Assembly: GCA_964388085.1 (NCBI GenBank)
Contig: CAYLZW010000121.1
Coordinates: 1 to 15,587, forward strand
DNA from: CAYLZW01 sp964388085
GTDB taxonomy: Bacteria; Myxococcota; UBA727; CAYLZW01
Reading direction: 5' to 3'
Length of the DNA stretch: 15,587 nucleotides
Both the position numbers and the translations under genes were made by a program. This document shows, one piece after another, positions 13,195 to 15,587 of this stretch. Every line of letters begins with the position of its first letter. The first letter of the stretch is position 1. The notes below the pieces were generated by a model. It was given only the letters and a program-made list of their open reading frames with translations, did not search any database and was not told the DNA's origin.

Positions 13195-15361
13195 ACGCGG
13201 ACGCCCGCCGCAGGACGAGCGACTCGAGCAAGAGCAGCACGAAGCAGGAGACGAGCAGCCAGGGCCACAGGGGCACGTCCTCGTCACGGCCGACGCCCCC
13301 TCGCTGCGTGGCGCCCGTCGGCAACGCTCGCGTGAGCACGTCCGCCGAGGCGCGGCGCAGATCGGACTCCGCCGGGTGCACGAGCGCCGTGAAGCGCTCG
13401 GACGGGAGCTCGCGCAGCTCCCCCCCGGGGAAGCGCACGAAGACGCGATAGAGGCCGGGACGGTCTGTGCCCTCGAACAGGAGCGCGCGGCTGCTGTCGG
13501 CGCGCACCTCGGCCGCGTCGTCCGGCCGGAGCTGGACCCCCTCGCCCGCCGGCGTCTTCACCTCGAGGAGCTCGGCCCCCTTCGGCAAGGACAGCGTGCG
13601 CGTCTCGCCGACCGTGAGGACGCGCGCCGCGCTCTCATCGAGCGCGCCCGCGAGGTAGAGCACGATCTGCTGCACGAGCGGCACGAAGCCCGGCCGAATC
13701 GCGAGGTCGCTCCAGTCGCGATCGATGCTGGTGGCGAGGAGCATCACGCGGCCGGCCTGCACCGGCCGCTCGGCGAGCGCGGGCGCCTCGTTCGTGAAGC
13801 GCATGAGCAGCGAGCGCTGTCCCTCGGGGTCGGGCTCGAGCAGCATCGTGGTGTGCGTGCGCACGCGGCTCAAGCCGACCAGCCCGCCGGACGCGTCGTC
13901 ATCGTCGCCCACGAGGCCCTGGAAGATCGGGTGGCCCTCGGCGAAGCGCGCGAGGCCGAGCACCTCCGAGACGCTCGCGTCCTCGAGCAGCGCCTGCCCC
14001 TTCGCGCCGCGGAGGGCGCCGGGCAAGAGCTCGCGCAAGGCCAGGTTGTACCACTCGATGTCCATCTGATCGCCGCTGGTCACGAACAGGCCGCCGCCCG
14101 CGCGCACGAACTCGACCAGCGCGCGCGCGGCGGCGTCGTCGAGCCGCGCCACGTTGGCCAGCACGACGACGCGCGCGCCGGCGAGGCGACCGGCGTTCAC
14201 CTCATCGGCGCCGAGCACCTCGAGCGCGAGCGGCGCGCGGCTCTCCTTCGACTGCTTGAGGGCGCTCTCGAGATAGAAGACCTCGTCCCGGAACGGCACC
14301 GGCTGCGGGGCGCCGTCCACGAGGAGCACGCGCACGGGGGGCGAGAGCGTCACGGGCAGGATGGCCTCGTTGTCGAGGGCGAGCGCGTCGTCACCGGTGA
14401 CCACCCGCGCCTGCCACTCGCCGGGATCGCCCTCGGGCCTGCCGCCCGAGGCGGCGAAGTCGTGCGTGAACGAGCGCCGCTCGTTGGCGCCGCTCGTGAG
14501 CGGGACGTTGACGCGCGCGGTGCGGGTCTCGCCGAAGAAGAGGTCCACCGGGACCTCCACCGGCGGGCCGCCGTAGCGCGCGATGGAGAACGCCACCTCC
14601 ACGGCGTCGCCGCCCTCGCTCGCGCGCGTGCGCTCGATGGAGACCTCCGAGAGGCCGTGGTTTGGCGGCGGCTCCTCGTCGAAGGCAGGCAGCCACTGCA
14701 CGACGACGCCCGCGCCCGCGCCCGCGCCCGCGCCTTGGAAGGCGTGCGCGGCGAGATCGGACACCACGACGACGCGGCGCTCGCCCTCGCCCGGCACGCG
14801 CGCCGCCAGATCGCCGGCGCGTCCGACGCAGGCGACGAGATCCGAGCGGCCGTAGCCGGCGCGCATGCGCTCGACGGCGCTCAGCACCGCGCCGCGCTCG
14901 AAGGTGGGCGCCGCGATGACGTCACGCGGGCGATCGCCGCAGGCCAGCAGCGCGAAGCGGACGTCCTCGCCGGCCTCGCGCACGACGTCGGCGGCGGCCG
15001 CCTGCGCGCGCTGAAAGGCCGACTGTCCGTCGAGCTCGGCGTGCATGGAGGCGCTCTCGTCGAGGACGAGCACCACCACGAGCGGCGCCGCCACCTCCGT
15101 CGCGCGCTCTTCGGGCTCCTCGAGCAGCGGCCCCGCCACGGCGAGCGCGACGGCGGCGACGAGCAGCGTGCGCAGCAGCAACAAGAGCAGCTGCCTGAGG
15201 CGCAAGCTCCTCGCCGTGCGCCGCTTGCTGCGCAGCACGAACTCGATGGCGGCGAAGCGCACGTTGCGCGCCCGCCGCTTCGAGATGAGGTGGATGAGCA
15301 GCGGCAGCGCCGCGAGCACGACGCCCGCGAGCAGCGCCCCGGCGACGAAGCCCAGCGTCAT
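13193..15361 (-). CDS. BatA-like membrane protein with von Willebrand factor A domain
   Basis: The protein is 722 aa. The N-terminal BatA domain has two membrane helices (about 5-26 and 56-80) with the typical IHLISKRRARNVRFAAIEF between them. A vWA domain at 94-210 carries the metal-binding MIDAS start DESAS (101-105), GRSDL (171-175, Ser where Thr is common) and VVVVSD (197-202). A short Gly-Ala linker and a beta-rich segment follow. Residues 343-480 resemble the glutamine-amidotransferase-like fold found in these proteins (VRVLLVDGAPQPVPFRDE, GGGLFVTSGD). A last membrane helix lies at 698-716. The ATG at 15361 overlaps the DUF58 stop by ATGA. Such MoxR-DUF58-BatA sets are linked to envelope stress or metal-dependent complex assembly, but the substrate is unknown. 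Confidence 0.93.
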   Translation of the reverse strand: MTLGFVAGALLAGVVLAALPLLIHLISKRRARNVRFAAIEFVLRSKRRTARSLRLRQLLLLLLRTLLVAAVALAVAGPLLEEPEERATEVAAPLVVVLVLDESASMHAELDGQSAFQRAQAAAADVVREAGEDVRFALLACGDRPRDVIAAPTFERGAVLSAVERMRAGYGRSDLVACVGRAGDLAARVPGEGERRVVVVSDLAAHAFQGAGAGAGAGVVVQWLPAFDEEPPPNHGLSEVSIERTRASEGGDAVEVAFSIARYGGPPVEVPVDLFFGETRTARVNVPLTSGANERRSFTHDFAASGGRPEGDPGEWQARVVTGDDALALDNEAILPVTLSPPVRVLLVDGAPQPVPFRDEVFYLESALKQSKESRAPLALEVLGADEVNAGRLAGARVVVLANVARLDDAAARALVEFVRAGGGLFVTSGDQMDIEWYNLALRELLPGALRGAKGQALLEDASVSEVLGLARFAEGHPIFQGLVGDDDDASGGLVGLSRVRTHTTMLLEPDPEGQRSLLMRFTNEAPALAERPVQAGRVMLLATSIDRDWSDLAIRPGFVPLVQQIVLYLAGALDESAARVLTVGETRTLSLPKGAELLEVKTPAGEGVQLRPDDAAEVRADSSRALLFEGTDRPGLYRVFVRFPGGELRELPSERFTALVHPAESDLRRASADVLTRALPTGATQRGGVGRDEDVPLWPWLLVSCFVLLLLESLVLRRASA
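14707..14734. repeat. Short CGCCCG hexamer microsatellite inside the BatA-like gene
   Basis: Four full CGCCCG copies plus four bases encode the Gly-Ala run at residues 210-218, the linker after the vWA domain. A change of whole hexamers would lengthen or shorten the linker without a frameshift. Confidence 0.7.
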
Positions 15362-15587
15362 GACGCGGCCCCCCGGAGGAGCGACGTGCCGGCGAGCGCC
15401 TCCCGCAGCACTCTGGCGGGCGCGTCGTCGCTCGGCGCGAGCAGATAGCGGAGGTCACGCTCGGCCGCGCCGCGCTTTACGCGCGACAGGAAGCCGGCGA
15501 GCTCCTCGAGGTACGCGTCGCGCACGCCGGGGGCGTCCACCTGCACCTCGCGCTCGCCCTCCATGTCGACGAAGCGCACGACGCCGT
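15358..15587 (-). CDS. DUF58 domain protein, C-terminal end, cut by window edge
   Basis: About 75 C-terminal residues are present; the 5' part lies beyond the window. The sequence VVRFVDMEGEREVQVDAPGVRDAYLEEL followed by FLSRVKRGAAERDLRYLLAPSDDAPARVLREAL is typical of the end of DUF58 proteins, which resemble a vWA fold. Its stop overlaps the ATG of the BatA-like gene (ATGA), so the two are translationally coupled. This fits the common order MoxR ATPase, DUF58, BatA-type vWA protein. A MoxR gene is therefore expected just outside the right edge; this is inferred, not seen. Confidence 0.87.
   Translation of the reverse strand, partial: GVVRFVDMEGEREVQVDAPGVRDAYLEELAGFLSRVKRGAAERDLRYLLAPSDDAPARVLREALAGTSLLRGAAS

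Noticed and set aside
12432..13268. Minus-strand frame with a striking Cys-Ser repeat (FCSSRA)
   Set aside because: It is the antisense reading of the DEQKAR coding repeats; the upstream part runs through the intergenic inverted-repeat cluster.
13067..15448. Plus-strand frame of 793 codons
   Set aside because: It is antisense to the BatA-like gene, which has a MIDAS motif, membrane helices and an ATGA overlap with DUF58. The plus frame shows no recognisable domain.

Overview
The window is very GC-rich, strongly codon-biased bacterial chromosome. It has the look of a myxobacterium or related Myxococcota (former Deltaproteobacteria): lineage-specific lipoproteins, FHA and PATAN/DUF4388 signalling proteins, GTG starts, and long open shadow frames on both strands. 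The lineage is inferred from gene content only. No rRNA, tRNA, CRISPR array, transposase or phage gene was seen, and no gene-free gap exceeds 300 bases.

Left block, all minus strand (1-8046). Transcription starts near 8 kb with a peptidoglycan group: a PBP4-type D,D-carboxypeptidase (dacB), a MltD-like lytic transglycosylase with a LysM domain (GTGA overlap), and type II isopentenyl-diphosphate isomerase (fni, 8-base gap). A small lipoprotein follows. Next, probably under its own promoter, comes a nucleoside-catabolism unit: deoxyribose-phosphate aldolase (deoC), a large putative lipoprotein resembling permuted papain-like (YiiX/C92) proteins, and a pyrimidine-nucleoside phosphorylase cut by the window edge. 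The phosphorylase releases (deoxy)ribose-1-phosphate. After isomerisation, DeoC splits deoxyribose-5-phosphate into acetaldehyde and glyceraldehyde-3-phosphate. This DeoC has an unusual N-terminal extension: an amphipathic helix resembling a bacterial-microcompartment encapsulation peptide, a Pro/Gly linker, and a four-cysteine cluster. This is the most interesting lead here.

Middle block, plus strand (8253-12999). nagZ diverges from dacB across a 284-bp gap holding a perfect hairpin. It is followed by a TPR protein, an FHA-PATAN protein, and an FHA protein with one membrane segment, eleven 6-residue repeats and a C-terminal HlyD/biotinyl-like domain. These three look like a signalling or scaffold module. 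The last has an unusual architecture and may be translated from a leaderless mRNA.

Right block, minus strand (13193-15587). This is the end of a DUF58 protein, overlapping by ATGA a BatA/von Willebrand A membrane protein, the usual MoxR-DUF58-BatA arrangement. The convergent gap between the middle and right blocks is a dense cluster of inverted repeats that looks like a dispersed or MITE-like element.

The peptidoglycan theme links the flanks of the divergent promoter at about 8.1 kb. DacB and the transglycosylase trim wall in the periplasm, NagZ recycles muropeptides in the cytoplasm, and Fni supplies isoprenoid precursors, possibly for undecaprenyl carrier.
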